Below, piece after piece: positions 1 through 9,270 of a stretch of 64,000 nt of DNA. Position 1 is the first letter of the stretch. Each line of letters begins with the position of its first letter. The position numbers were made by a program, and so were the translations under genes. Source of the stretch: Candidatus Neomicrothrix sp. UBA2517 (GTDB taxonomy: Bacteria; Actinomycetota; Acidimicrobiia; Acidimicrobiales; UBA8592); the NCBI GenBank assembly GCA_002341185.1, contig DDNP01000026.1:71733-135732 (forward strand). Direction: 5' to 3'. Below the pieces are notes generated by a model. It ran no database searches, had not been told where the DNA came from, and saw only the letters and a list, made by a program, of their open reading frames with translations.

Positions 1-1
1 G

Positions 2-1135
2 CTCACCGAAACTTCATTAGGGGGAGCAACGTCAACACCTGACCGCAAAGTCTTAGAGGAACGAATTAGAAATGGGCAAATAGGGATGGGGTTATCTCTT
101 ATAAGTGGGTTACTTCGGGCGCTCTTAGACTTGGGAATCGAACCCAAGCTAAACACACCCGCAATAAAGCTCCTCTCCGATGAGGCCGGCGTGAAAGGCG
201 TTCAAGTAAAAGTAGATGATGAATATGTTGAAGTAATAGCGGAGAAGGGAGTCATCATAGCTACTGGAGGTTTTGAATGGAATACTGAGCTTGTCAGGAC
301 ATTCCTCAGGGGCCCTATGAATGCTCCTGCGGGTTCGCCAGAAAATACTGGAGATGGCTTAAAGATGGCTATGAATGTAGGGGCGAAACTTGGAAACATG
401 CGAAATGCATGGTGGGTTCCAGTCGTCAAAGTTCCAGGAGAAATGCAATATGGTTATGAATCAGTTCGTCTTGTACTCTTGGAACGAACTCGCCCTTACT
501 CGTTTATGGTAAACCGCTATGGCAAACGATTTACAAACGAAGCTGGAAATTACAATGCCATGGGAGGGGTTTTTCACGCGTTTGATCCGCAGAAATTTGA
601 ATACCCGAATAATCCATGCTGGTTGATTTTTGACCATATGCATAAAACTTTATATGACGTGGCCGGATGTCCTGCAGGTGACAGAGTTCCTGATTGGATG
701 AATCAAGCAGAAACAGTCGAAGAGTTGGCAGAGCTAATAAACGTTGAGCCGAATACTTTTAAATCCAGCTTTGATCGCTTTAACGAATTCGCATCTAAAG
801 GTGAGGATCCAGATTTCAAAAGAGGGAAAAGCGCTTACGACACTTTCAATGGCGATCAGTCACAGGAAGGAATACGAGCAACCCTTCAACCTCTTGTAAC
901 GCCACCATATTACGCCGTCAAAGTCGAGGCTGGTGCACTTGGAACCAACGGAGGGCCAAAAACAGACGCCAACTGTAGGGTGTTATCTCTAAATGGAGGC
1001 GTTATAGATGGCCTTTATGCTGCAGGGAATGCAATGGCTGCGCCGACAGGAATGGTTTACGGCGGTGCAGGGGGAACAATCGGGCCAGCCATGACATTTG
1101 GATACATTGCCGGTAAGGCAGCTGCTAATCGGTAG
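2..1135 (+). CDS. FAD-dependent fumarate reductase / 3-ketosteroid dehydrogenase-like flavoprotein, C-terminal part (5' end outside window)
   Basis: The frame is open from base 2 with no start in context, so the N-terminal dinucleotide-binding part lies before the window; about 377 residues are visible. An internal ATG at 86 is not the true start, because the same frame reads through upstream of it. Family signs are the FAD-domain strand VIIATGGF, the substrate-domain segment with KRFTNE, and the C-terminal flavin-binding stretch GLYAAGN followed by GGAGGTIGPAMTFG. This is the FAD_binding_2 family of fumarate reductases, 3-oxosteroid 1-dehydrogenases and urocanate reductases; the substrate cannot be told from what is visible. 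Its last 11 bases overlap the convergent smpB gene. Confidence 0.85.
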   Translation, partial: LTETSLGGATSTPDRKVLEERIRNGQIGMGLSLISGLLRALLDLGIEPKLNTPAIKLLSDEAGVKGVQVKVDDEYVEVIAEKGVIIATGGFEWNTELVRTFLRGPMNAPAGSPENTGDGLKMAMNVGAKLGNMRNAWWVPVVKVPGEMQYGYESVRLVLLERTRPYSFMVNRYGKRFTNEAGNYNAMGGVFHAFDPQKFEYPNNPCWLIFDHMHKTLYDVAGCPAGDRVPDWMNQAETVEELAELINVEPNTFKSSFDRFNEFASKGEDPDFKRGKSAYDTFNGDQSQEGIRATLQPLVTPPYYAVKVEAGALGTNGGPKTDANCRVLSLNGGVIDGLYAAGNAMAAPTGMVYGGAGGTIGPAMTFGYIAGKAAANR

Positions 1136-1607
1136 AGCCTTGCTTTGTCCTTCTTGACATAGCTCGTGCGGCTTCACGATCTGCTTCACGCTGAGCTAAT
1201 TGGCGTCTCTTATCGACAAGGTTCTTTCGTCTAGCTAAAGCTAATTCAACTTTTGCTTTCCCGTTTCTAAAATACAATGAAAGCGGAATCAGTGTAAGGC
1301 CCTTTTGGTCGACTTGGGCCTGTAACTTTTGGATCTCTCTTTTGTGTAAAAGAAGTTTCTTAGGTCGATCTGGTTCGTGAGAGAAGATCGGACTTGAATG
1401 ATCGTACTTACTGATATGGCAAGAATTCAGCCAAATTTCTCCATCATGTATTCTGCAAAAAGCCTCAGCCAGCTGAGCCTGGCTGCTACGTAAAGACTTA
1501 ACTTCACTTCCTTGCAAAACCATACCAGCCTCTATCGTGTCAAAAATTTCAAATTCTCTCTTAGCTTGACGATTAGTTGCAACAATGCGTTTACCTGAAT
1601 TACCCAT
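1125..1607 (-). CDS. smpB: SsrA (tmRNA)-binding protein SmpB
   Basis: SmpB binds tmRNA and brings it to stalled ribosomes for trans-translation. The 160-residue length and the motifs fit well: KRIVATNRQAKREFEI near the N-terminus, the core segment GMVLQGSEVKSLR, and YFRNGKAKVELALARRK, followed by the basic tail (LVDKRRQLAQREADREAARAM-like) that is disordered off the ribosome. The tmRNA gene itself is not recognisable nearby. The gene is divergent from mec and overlaps the end of the upstream flavoprotein gene tail to tail. Neither a clear Shine-Dalgarno site nor the TANNNT box is seen ahead of its ATG. Confidence 0.96.
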   Translation of the reverse strand: MGNSGKRIVATNRQAKREFEIFDTIEAGMVLQGSEVKSLRSSQAQLAEAFCRIHDGEIWLNSCHISKYDHSSPIFSHEPDRPKKLLLHKREIQKLQAQVDQKGLTLIPLSLYFRNGKAKVELALARRKNLVDKRRQLAQREADREAARAMSRRTKQGSTD

Positions 1608-1690
1608 AATGACTTGAGGCTAGCGCCAATAGAGTGACTCGGTTGGAAAGAGCGCTATTTCCTCAACATACCTCATCCAAAACTCTGCTG

Positions 1691-1696
1691 TATCAT
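1691..1696 (+). promoter_or_regulatory. -10-like box TATCAT of a leaderless start for mec
   Basis: TATCAT ends six bases before the ATG at 1703. It favours that ATG over the in-frame upstream start at 1634. Confidence 0.5.
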
Positions 1697-1702
1697 AAAA
1701 CA

Positions 1703-2122
1703 ATGCTAGTACTCAAAGAAAGCATTAAAGCCCAAATAATCAAACACGCCATTGATGGATTACCAAACGAAGCATGTGGACTATTTTCTGCTGATAAAGA
1801 TACAAACACTATTGACTTCTTTTATCCAATGAAAAATATTGCAAAATCAGAAATAATCTACCAACTAGACCCGCTAGAAATGATGAAAGTTGAAGCTGTT
1901 GCAGATGCTAAAGGTAAGCAAATCATTGGAGTGATGCACAGCCATACCCACACCCATGCCTACCCATCACCCACAGATGTTAGAGACGCAACAGACTTTG
2001 ACCCACTAGGGACATGGCACTACTTAATAGTTTCTTTGCAAGAACAAGAACCGGTAATAAGAAGTTTTAGAATCAGAAACAAAGAGATAGCTGAAGAAGA
2101 AATTAGTTTCATTAGTTCATAA
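1703..2122 (+). CDS. mec: JAMM/MPN+ zinc metalloprotease, Mec type (CysO-processing)
   Basis: In mycobacteria Mec removes the newly made cysteine from the sulfur-carrier protein CysO. The JAMM signature is intact: HSH, seven residues, S, two residues, D (within MHSHTHTHAYPSPTD), with an upstream Glu in NEACGLF. The chosen ATG gives 139 residues beginning MLVLKES, the usual Mec start; a 23-codon in-frame extension to 1634 looks spurious, and the -10-like box at 1691 supports this choice. It sits 47 bases ahead of cysM. The cysO gene that normally lies between the two is absent here. An alternative reading is a JAMM protease for a different ubiquitin-like substrate, but the adjacent cysM argues for Mec. 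Confidence 0.85.
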   Translation: MLVLKESIKAQIIKHAIDGLPNEACGLFSADKDTNTIDFFYPMKNIAKSEIIYQLDPLEMMKVEAVADAKGKQIIGVMHSHTHTHAYPSPTDVRDATDFDPLGTWHYLIVSLQEQEPVIRSFRIRNKEIAEEEISFISS

Positions 2123-2169
2123 GGGCATAAACAGAGTGCCAATTTAAAAAAAAGACGACATAATTAGCT

Positions 2170-3120
2170 ATGGCAGTTCATCAATCGATTCTTGATCTAA
2201 TAGGAAATACGCCCACAGTAGACGTATCAAGATTGAGTCCGAATCCAAATGTTAAGATTTTTGCAAAACTTGAGAATCAGAACCCAGCAGGTTCAGTAAA
2301 AGACAGAATCGCTAAGTCGATGATTCTGCAGGCTGAAATGGATGGTCTACTAAAGCCTGGTTGCACGTTGATCGAACCATCATCAGGTAACACAGGAATA
2401 GCGCTTGCGATGATCGCATCAATGAGAAACTATAATCTTAAAATTGTCATCCCTGAGAATGTTTCTGTGGAGAGAAAACAATTGTTAGAAGTGTGGGGCG
2501 CAGAAATCATTTCTTCTCCAGGGGAATTGGGCTCTAATGGCGCTGTGAAAATTGCTCAAGAGCTATCAGATAAGAATCCGGATTGGGTTTTCCTGTATCA
2601 GTACGGGAATGAATCGAATCCCCTAGTTCACTATGAAACTACAGGCCCAGAAATCCTTGCTGATGTTCCAGATATTACTCACTTTGTGGCAGGGCTAGGA
2701 ACCTCCGGAACGCTTATGGGAGTGGGAACTTTTCTCCGCGAGCAAAAAGAAAATATTCAGATTCTTGCTGTTGAACCTCCATCAGGTGAAGCCGTGCAGG
2801 GACTGAGAAGTCTGGATGATGGATTTATACCTCCCGTTTTTGAGAATTGGAAGGGTTTTGAAGTCCTCAACGGAAAGCGAATTGTCCGACCACATGAATC
2901 TATCTATAACACTCGCCGACTAGCTTCCGAATGTGGAATCTTTTCGGGGATATCATCTGGGGCCGCTCTCGCTGGTGCCATAAGAACTGCAGAGAAAATC
3001 GAAACAGGGGTAATAGTCTTCATAGTTTGTGATGGAGGCTGGAAATATTTGTCAACAGGAGCTTGGTCTGGAGACTTAGACGATGTTGCTAAATCAATTG
3101 ACTCAATTATTTACTTCTAA
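2170..3120 (+). CDS. cysM: O-phosphoserine-dependent cysteine synthase CysM
   Basis: A PLP enzyme of cysteine synthesis, 316 residues. The PLP lysine is K44 in GSVKDR, and the substrate loop SSGNTG follows at about 71-76. It aligns closely with M. tuberculosis CysM; R213 (in GLRSLDDGF) falls where that enzyme has Arg220, the residue that holds the phosphate of O-phosphoserine. This suggests O-phosphoserine plus a CysO-type thiocarboxylate as substrates rather than O-acetylserine plus sulfide. The C-terminal GWKYLSTGAWSG matches the family's mobile C-terminal region. It lies directly after mec and before murI. Specificity is inferred from alignment by eye. Confidence 0.93.
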   Translation: MAVHQSILDLIGNTPTVDVSRLSPNPNVKIFAKLENQNPAGSVKDRIAKSMILQAEMDGLLKPGCTLIEPSSGNTGIALAMIASMRNYNLKIVIPENVSVERKQLLEVWGAEIISSPGELGSNGAVKIAQELSDKNPDWVFLYQYGNESNPLVHYETTGPEILADVPDITHFVAGLGTSGTLMGVGTFLREQKENIQILAVEPPSGEAVQGLRSLDDGFIPPVFENWKGFEVLNGKRIVRPHESIYNTRRLASECGIFSGISSGAALAGAIRTAEKIETGVIVFIVCDGGWKYLSTGAWSGDLDDVAKSIDSIIYF

Positions 3121-3184
3121 TTTCTCTAGAAATCTTATAACGAACGTTTCTTGTATTCTAAAAAATGCCTCTACGATTATATAC

Positions 3185-3994
3185 GTGTCATGCAATCAGC
3201 CAATAGGGATCTTTGATTCGGGTTTCGGTGGACTTACTGTCGCTCGGGCCATAATAGATTTACTTCCCTCGGAAGATATTGTTTATTTCGGTGATACTTC
3301 ACGATATCCATATGGACCTCAGCCTCTAGAAAAAGTTGAAGCGTATTCAAAACAAATTTCGGATTTACTTGTTGAAGAACACAATGTGAAGATGATAGTA
3401 ATTGCCTGTAATACCGCATCAGCAGCAGCAGAGGATAATTTGCGACAGTCCAAAGAAATTCCCATTGTCGGGGTAATAGCACCAGGGGCACAGGCAGTCG
3501 TGGAAGTATCTAAGTCAAAGAAAATAGGTGTTATCGGAACAGTTGGAACCATAAAAAGTAAAGCTTATGACAACGCTATCAATCGGCTCAATACCCAAGG
3601 AATAGAACTCATAAGCATAGCGTGCCCGGGCTTTGTGGAATTCGTTGAACGCGGAGAGTTCGCTGGAGAGCGAATACGTATTCTTGCGGACCGCCTCCTC
3701 GCTCCAGTTATAGAAACCCAAGTCGATGCTCTTCTGCTTGGATGCACTCACTACCCATATTTAGCCCGAGTCATAGGGGCAACTGTGGGCGATGAAGTCG
3801 TATTAGTATCATCTGCAGATGAAACAGCATTCGCAGTCGCAAAATCTTTAGAGCAAAAGAATCTCAAAACTACAAATATAAATCAAGGAAAGAGAACTTT
3901 TATCTCCTCAGGAGATGTATCTTGGTTTGCAGAGCAAGGTCAGAAATTATTTGGACCTGAATTAGAAAAAGCAATATTCCATAATTGGAGTTAA
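3185..3994 (+). CDS. murI: Glutamate racemase MurI
   Basis: Supplies D-glutamate for peptidoglycan. Starting at GTG 3185 gives 269 residues beginning MSCNQPIGIFDSGFGG, which is where the family starts; the longer frame from 3083 would overlap cysM and add unrelated residues. Both catalytic cysteines are present, C75 in IACNTAS and C187 in LLLGCTHYPYL, together with D11 of the IFDSGFGG motif. It sits in the mec-cysM-murI-MBL-rph-rdgB order found in mycobacteria, 64 bases after cysM. The rhomboid-type gene that precedes murI in mycobacteria is missing. Confidence 0.95.
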   Translation: MSCNQPIGIFDSGFGGLTVARAIIDLLPSEDIVYFGDTSRYPYGPQPLEKVEAYSKQISDLLVEEHNVKMIVIACNTASAAAEDNLRQSKEIPIVGVIAPGAQAVVEVSKSKKIGVIGTVGTIKSKAYDNAINRLNTQGIELISIACPGFVEFVERGEFAGERIRILADRLLAPVIETQVDALLLGCTHYPYLARVIGATVGDEVVLVSSADETAFAVAKSLEQKNLKTTNINQGKRTFISSGDVSWFAEQGQKLFGPELEKAIFHNWS

Positions 3995-3999
3995 TACTT

Positions 4000-4743
4000 G
4001 TGAGCCCCCCCAACCTCAAAATTACTGTACTTGGTTGTAGCGGAAGCTACGCGACAGCAGGCGGTGCATGTACAGGTTTTCTTGTGCAGAGTCCCAAAGC
4101 AAATGTTTGGTTGGATGCAGGGCCAGGAACTTTATCGAACCTTCAAGAACACATATGCCTATCTGACCTGACAGCAATAGTGCTTAGTCACGAACATGCG
4201 GACCATTGGCTGGAACTCCCTGTGGTATACAACGCCATACGTCACTATGTACTATGCGACCCTATTCCAGTCTTTGGGACAGTCGGAACTTTGGATTTAG
4301 CAAAAATGATGTGCGAGCAGATTGAGGAGTCCTTTAATTGCAATGTGATTTGTGACGAATCATCTCTTACAATAGCCGATCAGCAATGGAGATGGTCAAG
4401 GACTGACCATTATGTTGAGACTTTGGCTTCCCGAGTTGATGTAGGGGAATCGACCATGGTCTTTTCTGCGGATACAGGTCCAGAGTGGGATCTTAATTCG
4501 CTTGGAGAAGATATAGATTTACTGATAGCTGAATCAACATTTCTTGCTCATCGCGAAGCAGAAAAGATACTTCATCTTTCTGCTCGTCAAGCAGGATTGA
4601 TGGCACAAAATGCAGATGTAGGGAAATTAGTACTTTCACACATTGCCCCTGGTGAAGACCCCGAAAAACACTTTGAAGAGGCACACAAAGCTTTCAAAGG
4701 TGAAATTTCACTAGCTTGTGTTGGAAAAGAATTTATAGCTTAA
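4000..4743 (+). CDS. MBL-fold hydrolase (Rv1339-like cyclic-nucleotide phosphodiesterase family)
   Basis: A metallo-beta-lactamase-fold protein of 247 residues with the metal motif SHEHADHW and a later FSADTGPEW segment that supplies further ligands. The GTG at 4000 is chosen because GGAG at 3987-3990 is well placed for it; an in-frame TTG at 3985 inside the murI end is the alternative. By position (murI-MBL-rph) it corresponds to Rv1339, reported as an atypical class II cAMP phosphodiesterase. RNase Z-like and other phosphodiesterase relatives share the fold, so the activity is inferred from synteny. Confidence 0.85.
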   Translation: MSPPNLKITVLGCSGSYATAGGACTGFLVQSPKANVWLDAGPGTLSNLQEHICLSDLTAIVLSHEHADHWLELPVVYNAIRHYVLCDPIPVFGTVGTLDLAKMMCEQIEESFNCNVICDESSLTIADQQWRWSRTDHYVETLASRVDVGESTMVFSADTGPEWDLNSLGEDIDLLIAESTFLAHREAEKILHLSARQAGLMAQNADVGKLVLSHIAPGEDPEKHFEEAHKAFKGEISLACVGKEFIA

Positions 4744-4760
4744 AGAAAAGGAGTCATTGA

Positions 4761-5489
4761 GTGGGACGAACAGATGGACGAAAAGTAGATGAGCTAAGAG
4801 AGATAAGTTTCTCAAGGGATTTCACGACAATGGCGGACGGGTCGCTACTCGTAGCATTCGGAAATACACGCGTTCTTTGCACCGCCTCCATTGACGAGGA
4901 TGTTCCTCGTTGGATGCGTGGGACAGGAACCGGGTGGGTTACTGCAGAGTACTCTATGCTACCTGGGTCCTCTCCGGAACGTATCAGGAGAGAAACTAAA
5001 GGCCCCAAAGGCAGAACTCAAGAAATCCAACGACTCATAGGGCGCTCATTGCGGGCGGTTTGTGACATGGAAAAGCTAGGAGAACGTCAGGTAACCGTAG
5101 ATTGTGATGTCCTTCAGGCAGATGGAGGCACCCGAGTGGCTTCCATCTGCGGGGGATTCTTAGCTCTTCATGACGCGTTAACTAGACTTCAAGCACGGAA
5201 ACAGATTAGTGAGCATCCTATTGGTGAGGCTTGCGCAGCGGTATCTGTTGGAATAATAAATGGTCAAGCACGATTAGACCTTCCTTATGAAGAAGACTCT
5301 AGAGCAGATACAGATATGAATGTAGTCATGACCGAATCAGGGGAATTTATTGAACTGCAAGGAACAGCAGAAAGGTTCTCTTTCTCCAAAGAAGAATTAT
5401 CAGCATTGCTTGCTCTGGCTGAAAAGGGAATTAACGAAATAATTGACCTACAAAAGGAACTGCTCCAAACCCCGCTACAACACAGATGA
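4761..5489 (+). CDS. rph: Ribonuclease PH
   Basis: A phosphorolytic 3'-5' exoribonuclease that trims tRNA 3' ends. It has 242 residues, starting at GTG with AAAGGAG upstream. Family motifs are the N-terminal [12 protein letters not shown], the phosphate-binding [16 protein letters not shown], and [11 protein letters not shown] with the catalytic acidic region. The 3' end overlaps the rdgB start by ATGA, so translation is probably coupled. Confidence 0.97.
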   Translation: MGRTDGRKVDELREISFSRDFTTMADGSLLVAFGNTRVLCTASIDEDVPRWMRGTGTGWVTAEYSMLPGSSPERIRRETKGPKGRTQEIQRLIGRSLRAVCDMEKLGERQVTVDCDVLQADGGTRVASICGGFLALHDALTRLQARKQISEHPIGEACAAVSVGIINGQARLDLPYEEDSRADTDMNVVMTESGEFIELQGTAERFSFSKEELSALLALAEKGINEIIDLQKELLQTPLQHR

Positions 5490-6070
5490 AGTTAGTTTCA
5501 GCAACTGCAAACCCTCATAAGTATAAGGAAATGGTACAAATACTCTCTGGCAAAGTAGAACTATTGCCCCGTCCGAGTGTGATCCCAGAAATTGTCGAAG
5601 ACGCCCCAGATCTTCAGGGTAACGCTCTCCTAAAAGCTAAAGCGATAATGAGGGCTACCGGCATGCCGGCAATTGCAGATGATACTGGATTGGAAGTTGA
5701 ATTTTTGGATGACAGACCAGGAGTCCATTCAGCCCGTTACGCTGGAATGGATGCAGAACCAAGTGACAATATTGAAAAATTGTTGAAGGAATTGTCCGAG
5801 GTGCCATTAGAGAAACGGGGAGCAAGATTCCGGACTGTCATTGTAGTTTTATGGCCAGATGAAAAATTAATAACATCCGAGGGTATAGTCACCGGCAGAA
5901 TTGCACTAGCCCCGAGTGGACACTTGGGATTTGGGTATGATCCAATTTTTCTTCCTTGCGAGATGGAAGGAAAGACATTTGGAGAGATTAGTGATTCAAA
6001 AAAAAATACTATAAGTCATAGAGGTCGAGCCCTGAATGCAATCGCATCGATGCTTTCCGTTATCGCCTAA
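5486..6070 (+). CDS. rdgB: XTP/dITP diphosphatase (RdgB/HAM1 family)
   Basis: Cleans the nucleotide pool of inosine and xanthosine triphosphates. The 194 residues begin with [12 protein letters not shown] (the S/T-x-N-x-x-K substrate motif), followed by [17 protein letters not shown] and GFGYDPIF, then SHRGRAL near the C-terminus; all are family hallmarks. ATGA overlap with rph. It ends 22 bases from the convergent MFS gene, with no obvious terminator hairpin between them. Confidence 0.96.
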   Translation: MKLVSATANPHKYKEMVQILSGKVELLPRPSVIPEIVEDAPDLQGNALLKAKAIMRATGMPAIADDTGLEVEFLDDRPGVHSARYAGMDAEPSDNIEKLLKELSEVPLEKRGARFRTVIVVLWPDEKLITSEGIVTGRIALAPSGHLGFGYDPIFLPCEMEGKTFGEISDSKKNTISHRGRALNAIASMLSVIA

Positions 6071-6092
6071 TTGGTGAAACGATACTCGGAAC

Positions 6093-7274
6093 TTACTTCG
6101 CCTCTGAACTAGGTAGTTTTGAACTCGCTAAAAACATAAACAAACTCCCAAGCAAGGCAGATGCAAGTGAACAAAGCCACGCATAACTATAATTAAAAGA
6201 GTCTGCGATCAACCCGAAGCCTAAAGGGGCAAACATTGCCCCAATACGAATACTGGTTTGGACAATCGCTGTTGCTTCGCCTGGTTCATCACGATGATGT
6301 TCAATGATGCCTAATAAAGCTAAGCCGGGCCACGACCAGCCAATTCCAAAAATAAATACTGATCCAACTACCATAGATACCTTCGTCTCAATGGCGAACA
6401 GTACAAAGGACAATGAACCAATCAAAAGTGACGCAGAAACCGCTTTAAAACGATCAAATTGAAAACGGTCAGCCAAAAAACCCCAAGTAAGTCGAGAAAA
6501 AATCATCAGAAGACCACCTAAACCTAGGATTAGTCCAGCAGTTCCGTTGCTATATCCAGCATTTTTAGCTGATGTCGTAAGAAACCCTGAGACGGTAACG
6601 ACAGCAGCAGCAGAGAATGCTCCTGCTAGCGCGAGGAGTCGAAGGTGCGGTAGTCGCCACATTTCGCGACGAGATGGTAAAGCACTTTTCGTTACAAAAG
6701 GGGCATTGGGAATCATGAACCATGCAGGAAATGCAAGTAATGCAACAACCAAAAAAGTTCCCTTCCACCCAAAAACCACTCCAAGAGTAGGAACAGCAAA
6801 ACCTGCGAGAGCCGTTGCAAAAGGAACAGCAGATTGTTTCGCAGCCATTGCTATACCTTGCCTTTCCAGAACAACGGACGATGAAATTAGGGTATTGGTA
6901 GCAGGGTGAATGATTCCCTCAGCTACTCGATTCAAGCCGATAAACAACATAAGTAACAAAAACGAGTTTCCTAGGGAACCTGTAAGAAATGCAGCTAATG
7001 ACGCAATGGTGACACCGTACCTCAAAACACGTTTTGGTCCATTTCTATCTGCAGATCCACCAGTTATCGACATCACAATACTTGAAACTAGATAACCAAA
7101 GGTGAGGATTGCACCGAGTTCAGTATCGCCAAAGGAAAGTTCTTTCTTTATTTCCGGAGCAAAGGCTCCGAAAAGAAAACCTGGTAATGCCACAAGCGCT
7201 ATTGCAGAAGCTGCAGCGCCAGTTGGGCGCCAAAAGGTCCGCTTGTTTTCAGTAGGGGGCTCTTCAAGTGTCAC
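6093..7274 (-). CDS. MFS transporter, 12 membrane segments
   Basis: A 393-residue major facilitator. The sequence is almost entirely hydrophobic helices, with the loop signature GGSADRNGPKRVLRYG after segment 2 and a related FLADRFQFDRFK after segment 8, i.e. two six-helix halves. The start is GTG, preceded at the right distance by TAACTT. The substrate is not recognisable. It stands alone, divergent from the NAD-salvage operon and convergent with rdgB; I see no functional link to either. Confidence 0.85.
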   Translation of the reverse strand: MTLEEPPTENKRTFWRPTGAAASAIALVALPGFLFGAFAPEIKKELSFGDTELGAILTFGYLVSSIVMSITGGSADRNGPKRVLRYGVTIASLAAFLTGSLGNSFLLLMLFIGLNRVAEGIIHPATNTLISSSVVLERQGIAMAAKQSAVPFATALAGFAVPTLGVVFGWKGTFLVVALLAFPAWFMIPNAPFVTKSALPSRREMWRLPHLRLLALAGAFSAAAVVTVSGFLTTSAKNAGYSNGTAGLILGLGGLLMIFSRLTWGFLADRFQFDRFKAVSASLLIGSLSFVLFAIETKVSMVVGSVFIFGIGWSWPGLALLGIIEHHRDEPGEATAIVQTSIRIGAMFAPLGFGLIADSFNYSYAWLCSLASALLGSLFMFLASSKLPSSEAK

Positions 7275-7280
7275 TCTATG

Positions 7281-7286
7281 AAGTTA
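7281..7286 (-). promoter_or_regulatory. -10-like box TAACTT of a leaderless start for the MFS gene
   Basis: On the minus strand TAACTT is followed by six bases and the GTG start (7274-7272). Confidence 0.5.
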
Positions 7287-7330
7287 GTGCTTATTTCGGT
7301 CAATAACCTGCTAATACTTATTGTCAGATT

Positions 7331-7352
7331 GACTATATATAATGGTAGAGTC
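7331..7352 (+). promoter_or_regulatory. Candidate NrtR operator over the pncB -10 box
   Basis: An imperfect inverted repeat (GACTAT, ten bases, AGAGTC; five of six arm positions pair) surrounds a consensus -10 hexamer TATAAT at 7338-7343, about 28 bases ahead of the pncB ATG. A repressor bound here would cover the promoter. Assignment to NrtR rests on the nrtR-like gene at the end of this operon. A good -35 is not visible. Confidence 0.35.
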
Positions 7353-7370
7353 GTATCCTAGGACTTGAAC

Positions 7371-8705
7371 ATGTATAACAAACAGAAATCATATGCTTTC
7401 CATACTGATCATTATGAGCTCACGATGCTCGATGCTCTTGTGCAATCTAACCAGATTGAAAAAAAATCAGTGTTCGAAGTCTTTGCACGAGAACTTCCAC
7501 TTGGAAGATCATTTGGTGTTTTTGCCGGAAGTAATCGCGTGCTGTCCCATTTAGAGAGATTCTATTTTAATGATGACATGATGCGGTTTATATCCGACCA
7601 AGACATAGTCTCAAAAAAGACTCAGCAGTATCTATCTTCTTTCCGATTTACGGGCGACATAACGTCATATCACGAAGGTGAAACATATTTTCCGAACAGT
7701 CCCGTTATGACTATTGAAGCAAAGTTAGGAGAAGCTTTACTTATCGAAACACTCCTTTTGTCAATCGTAAATTTTGACTCTGCCATTGCAACTGCCGCAG
7801 TTAGAGTAGTGCTCGCTGCTGAAGGACGTTTTGTAATGGAGGCCGGTTCTCGACGTATTGACCCTGATGCGGCAGTTAATGCGGCTCGAGCGGCATATAT
7901 AGGTGGAGTTGATGTTACGTCTAATTTAGAAGCAGGACGTATTTGGGGCATACCTACTTCGGGGACGGCTTCTCATGCCTTTACACTTTCCTTCCAAACA
8001 GAATTAGAGGCATTCGAAGTACAATCCCAGTATTTAGGGGTTGATTCTATTTTCCTTGTAGACACCTATGACATCGACTCGGGTATTAGGAATGCAGTGA
8101 GGGCTTCAAATTCAAGATTGAAAGGAATACGTATCGATTCAGGTAATCTAGGAGTTGCGGCAAAGGAAGCTCGTGTCCTTCTCGACAAACTCGGAGCACC
8201 ACATGCGCAGATTATGGTTTCAGGCGATTTAGATGAGTACAAAATAAAAAATTTATTGCACGCACCTATTGACGCGTTTGAATCTGGACACAAGTTAGTT
8301 ACAGGGTCTGGAGCAGCCTCTGCTGGTTTTGTATACAAACTGGTAGCCGTGGAAGATGATTATTCAAATAATGCAATGAGGACAGTCCAAAAGAAATCAA
8401 AGGGAAAAATTTCTCGAGGAGGAAAAAAAATTGCTAAACGAAAAGTTGATTACGATGGTACCGCAATAGAAGAATCAATATTCACTGATGGCATACCAAA
8501 AGAATCTTTGCCGTCCAACGGTTACAGAAATCTCCAAAACCAAATTATGCACTTGGGTCAAAGTCTTGACATTCCCAACGTGGAAGACTCACGAAATCAT
8601 CTCATGAAAATTCGATCTGAAATTCCTGAAACAATTCAATTACGTATCGGGGATCAGCCTGCGATTCCTAGCATTTTTTATCCAAAGGAAAACATAAATG
8701 ACTAA
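7371..8705 (+). CDS. pncB: Nicotinate phosphoribosyltransferase
   Basis: Converts nicotinate and PRPP to nicotinate mononucleotide in NAD salvage. About 444 residues from ATG 7371, preceded by AGGA; an in-frame TTG at 7365 is the alternative. Family signs are the N-terminal FHTDHYELTM, EAGSRRIDPDAA, and IPTSGTASHAF with the conserved histidine region, then GIRIDSGNL. The 3' end overlaps pncA by eight bases, and the operon continues to an NrtR-like regulator, so all three genes are probably controlled together from the promoter at 7331-7352. Confidence 0.95.
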   Translation: MYNKQKSYAFHTDHYELTMLDALVQSNQIEKKSVFEVFARELPLGRSFGVFAGSNRVLSHLERFYFNDDMMRFISDQDIVSKKTQQYLSSFRFTGDITSYHEGETYFPNSPVMTIEAKLGEALLIETLLLSIVNFDSAIATAAVRVVLAAEGRFVMEAGSRRIDPDAAVNAARAAYIGGVDVTSNLEAGRIWGIPTSGTASHAFTLSFQTELEAFEVQSQYLGVDSIFLVDTYDIDSGIRNAVRASNSRLKGIRIDSGNLGVAAKEARVLLDKLGAPHAQIMVSGDLDEYKIKNLLHAPIDAFESGHKLVTGSGAASAGFVYKLVAVEDDYSNNAMRTVQKKSKGKISRGGKKIAKRKVDYDGTAIEESIFTDGIPKESLPSNGYRNLQNQIMHLGQSLDIPNVEDSRNHLMKIRSEIPETIQLRIGDQPAIPSIFYPKENIND

Positions 8706-9270
8706 ATCCAACAGAGCACTTGTCATAGTTGATGTCCAACCTACGTTTTGTGAAGGGGGATCTTTGCCAGTTAGCGGAGGGGATGCAGTAGCAAGAGAAA
8801 TTGCAGATTTCCTATCTCAAGATCAAGGCTATGACTGCATTGTCACCACACAAGATTGGCACATAGACCCAGGCACACACTTTTCTGAAAATCCGGATTA
8901 TAAAGATTCATGGCCAGATCATGGTGTTGCTGGGACTGCTGAAGCCGACCTGCATCATGAACTTGCAAATATCAAAGGAAAGATAAATTACTCTGTAAAA
9001 AAAGGCATGTTTCAGGCGGCTTATTCAGGTTTTGAAGGATTTGATGACCATAAAAGGAGCTTGAAACAAATTCTTGACTCGGAATCTATTACTGATGTTG
9101 ATGTCGTAGGTCTAGCATTTGATCATTGTGTAAAAGCTACGGCAATTGATAGCGCTAAGAATGGTTTTGATACAAGAGTTTTAGCTCACTTATCCGCAGC
9201 TGTCTTACCAGAGGTAATCGTTAAGGTTTCCGACGAAATGAGATCACATGGTGTGGAGGTCATTCACTGA
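8698..9270 (+). CDS. pncA: Nicotinamidase
   Basis: Hydrolyses nicotinamide to nicotinate, the substrate of the upstream pncB product. 190 residues of the isochorismatase-like hydrolase fold. The catalytic triad is D12 (VDVQ), K101 or K102 (VKKGM) and C144 (FDHCVKATA). The metal ligands D53, H55, H61 and H75 keep the spacing of M. tuberculosis PncA (49, 51, 57, 71). The TGATG overlap at 9268-9272 couples it to the next gene. Confidence 0.95.
   Translation: MTKSNRALVIVDVQPTFCEGGSLPVSGGDAVAREIADFLSQDQGYDCIVTTQDWHIDPGTHFSENPDYKDSWPDHGVAGTAEADLHHELANIKGKINYSVKKGMFQAAYSGFEGFDDHKRSLKQILDSESITDVDVVGLAFDHCVKATAIDSAKNGFDTRVLAHLSAAVLPEVIVKVSDEMRSHGVEVIH

Noticed and set aside
3083..3184. N-terminal extension of MurI overlapping the cysM end
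   Set aside because: The added residues do not resemble MurI, and GTG 3185 gives the family's usual start.
6547..6909. Antisense open frame of 120 codons in the MFS gene
   Set aside because: Lies wholly inside a clear transporter gene and has low-complexity shadow composition.
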